Source: Sulfuricella sp. (GTDB taxonomy: Bacteria > Pseudomonadota > Gammaproteobacteria > Burkholderiales > Sulfuricellaceae). From it: a DNA stretch of 64,000 nt. Below the pieces are notes generated by a model. The model was not told where the DNA came from and made no database searches. It saw only the letters and a program-made list of their open reading frames with translations. Positions 62,542-64,000 of the stretch are shown one piece after another. Location: contig JBAZID010000001.1 in the NCBI GenBank assembly GCA_041651995.1, forward strand, positions 186,001 to 250,000, read 5' to 3'. Positions within the stretch are counted from its first letter, which is position 1; each line of letters starts with the position of its first letter. The position numbers and the translations under genes were made by a program.

Positions 62542-62565
62542 AAAAAAACCGGGATTTCACCCCGG
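62542..62565 (-). terminator. intrinsic terminator of the small exported protein gene
   Basis: Minus strand: CCGGG, seven-base loop, CCCGG and a seven-T run, eleven bases after the stop codon. Confidence 0.85.
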
Positions 62566-62575
62566 CTTCCCCTGA

Positions 62576-62752
62576 TTAACTGCCCATATCCGTGAAATCC
62601 AGATCCAGATGAGGAGAATCCACATCCACCAGATTCTGGTCAATCATCTCCCAAGTATCCGCATCGACGATGTCTTCGGCAGGATGGTGTGCAAAAGCCG
62701 AAAATGAAGTCAGCAGGGAGGCAAGTACAGCAACTTGAAGTGCTTTTTTCAT
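62576..62752 (-). CDS. Small exported protein of 58 residues, mature N-terminus HHPAED
   Basis: MKKALQVAVLASLLTSFSAF is a clear signal peptide with cleavage at AFA-HHP. The mature 37 residues are acidic (DIVDADTWEMIDQNLVDVD) and end DFTDMGS. AGGA-like purines precede the ATG, and a strong terminator follows the stop, so it is very likely expressed. I know no family. Two histidines at the mature N-terminus could bind copper or nickel. Confidence 0.72.
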   Translation of the reverse strand: MKKALQVAVLASLLTSFSAFAHHPAEDIVDADTWEMIDQNLVDVDSPHLDLDFTDMGS

Positions 62753-63034
62753 AAATCAATTCCTGTAAAATTAAGAAAGTAATCAACGAATCATTCAACC
62801 CGTCGCGTTCACCCGCCAAATGGCTGAAACGCTGTTGTGACCGTCGATGTGATGCATGGTAGGGAAAATAGGTTTCCGGGCTATATCACGCGGGTAACAA
62901 AGCGTAACAAGATGTTTCATTGCCCGGTAATGCAGCCCGACGTGGAACCGCCCATGTATTTATCTCCGGAATCCGTCCAGCAAGCCGTGTGCTTTTCTTC
63001 TAGAATGAGCGCCTTGCAACTTCCGAACAAAGCC

Positions 63035-63964
63035 ATGCGACTGATTCTCGCCCCGATGGAGGGGCTTGCTGACCAGGACATGCGTGATGTATTGACCCGC
63101 CTGGGCGGCATTGACCTGTGCGTTGCCGAGTTCGTGCGCGTCACCCACCATCTGCTGACCGAGCGCGTGCTCCTGCGCACGGTGCCGGAGCTGGCCAACG
63201 GCGGCTGCACGCGTGCCGGGGTGCCGGTACGCGTGCAGTTACTGGGCAGCGACCCGGTATGCCTGGCTGAAAATGCCGCACACATCGCGGCTCTTGGCGC
63301 ACCGGGCATCGATCTCAATTTTGGCTGCCCTGCCCCCATGGTCAATCGTCACGGTGGCGGCGCGGCCCTCCTGCAATATCCGGAAACCATACACACCATC
63401 GTCGCCGCCACGCGCCGCGCCGTGCCGCAACACATCCCCGTCACTGCCAAGATGCGCCTTGGGCTGACGGATACCTCGCTGACGCTGGACTGCGCCCGCG
63501 CCATCGAAGCAGCTGGCGCCGACGAGCTCACCGTCCACGCCCGCACCAAGACCGACGGCTATCGCCCGCCCGCGCACTGGGAGTGGCTGGCCCGCATCCG
63601 CGAGGCCGTGAAACTGCCGCTGGTGGCGAATGGAGAAGTGTGGTCGCCGGAGGATTGGGAAAACATTCGCCAGGTCAGCGGTTGCAGCGACGTGATGATC
63701 GGGCGCGGCGCCATCGTCCGCCCGGACCTGATGCTACGCATCAGGACAGGAGAGGCGGCCATGCCCTGGCCCGCCTTGCTCCCGTGGGTGGTGGATTACT
63801 ATCAGCGCCTGCGTTGCCGGGTGGAGGCAAAACACGCGCCAGGGCGGCTCAAACAGTGGCTGGGCATGCTGCGCAGCGCCTACCCGGAGGCAGACATGCT
63901 GCACCAGACCTTGCGCACCGAGCGCGATCCGGATGCAGTGGGAAGAATGCTGCTGGGGCGTTAA
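63035..63964 (+). CDS. dusC: tRNA-dihydrouridine(16) synthase DusC
   Basis: A 309-residue FMN enzyme reducing U16 in tRNA D-loops. It starts MRLILAPMEGLAD, like E. coli DusC. The catalytic cysteine is in NFGCPAPMVNRHGGGAALL, with ELTVHARTKTDGY and IGRGAIVRPDL. The C-terminal helical domain is complete. Upstream in-frame Met codons exist but precede the conserved first strand by 10 to 66 residues. The last 36 bases of the window after it hold nothing recognisable. Confidence 0.92.
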   Translation: MRLILAPMEGLADQDMRDVLTRLGGIDLCVAEFVRVTHHLLTERVLLRTVPELANGGCTRAGVPVRVQLLGSDPVCLAENAAHIAALGAPGIDLNFGCPAPMVNRHGGGAALLQYPETIHTIVAATRRAVPQHIPVTAKMRLGLTDTSLTLDCARAIEAAGADELTVHARTKTDGYRPPAHWEWLARIREAVKLPLVANGEVWSPEDWENIRQVSGCSDVMIGRGAIVRPDLMLRIRTGEAAMPWPALLPWVVDYYQRLRCRVEAKHAPGRLKQWLGMLRSAYPEADMLHQTLRTERDPDAVGRMLLGR

Positions 63965-64000
63965 CGTAAAACACGTTTTGTTGAAGCGTGAAGTCACTCG

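Overview
The window is a GC-rich chromosomal segment, almost fully coding, from a betaproteobacterium, most likely a sulfur-oxidising member of the Nitrosomonadales (Sulfuricella/Gallionella-like). This rests on the gene order, the betaproteobacterial-type housekeeping proteins, and the pairing of an FNR-controlled cbb3 oxidase with a type I sulfide:quinone oxidoreductase. The species cannot be fixed from sequence reading alone. No transposase, prophage, CRISPR array or rRNA is visible. One tRNA (Pro, CGG) is present.

Layout. 1-5169: flavoprotein, amiC, tsaE, queG and an FNR-type regulator. 5185-13389 (minus strand): ccoNOQP, ccoG, ccoH, a 43-residue DUF3149 membrane protein, and ccoI-ccoS. 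Both ccoN and ccoI have an FNR box centred exactly 41.5 bases upstream of the start site predicted from their -10 elements. 13478-19098: a sulfur module with sqr, a small Lys/Gly-rich exported protein, two tandem exported rhodaneses and an orphan PhnD-like binding protein. A divergent FisR-type sigma-54 activator faces sqr, and a sigma-54 promoter plus two matching operator-like sites lie between them. 19239-29120: tRNA-Pro, ispB, rplU-rpmA, obgE-proB, a Bax inhibitor-1 protein, a STAS-like protein, a DsrC-like protein lacking the second cysteine, and hrpA. 29512-33324: two FadL-type porins flanking a DUF302-like exported protein. 33751-54119: gyrA, then the serC-pheA-hisC-aroF-tyrA-aroA-cmk-rpsA-ihfB-lapAB-pyrF-ugd-rfaE1-rfaD array, comEA-like, GGDEF, cysM. 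54123-63964: murJ, vapBC-like pair, cysS, OlsB-like acyltransferase, ygiQ, a uracil-DNA glycosylase family protein, two small exported unknowns and dusC.

How it fits together. Sulfide oxidation at the membrane (SQR) would feed electrons to quinone, and a microaerobic cbb3 oxidase is available as terminal oxidase. The sulfane sulfur produced by SQR is the known signal for FisR, so the divergent fisR/sqr pair looks like a feed-forward circuit. Rhodaneses appear where Cupriavidus uses a persulfide dioxygenase.

The second theme is repeats. At least fourteen palindromic or heptameric repeat copies lie in the window. Several sit in frame inside conserved genes (hrpA, aroA, ygiQ, cysS), at start codons (cmk, rfaE1), or supply a stop codon (tyrA).
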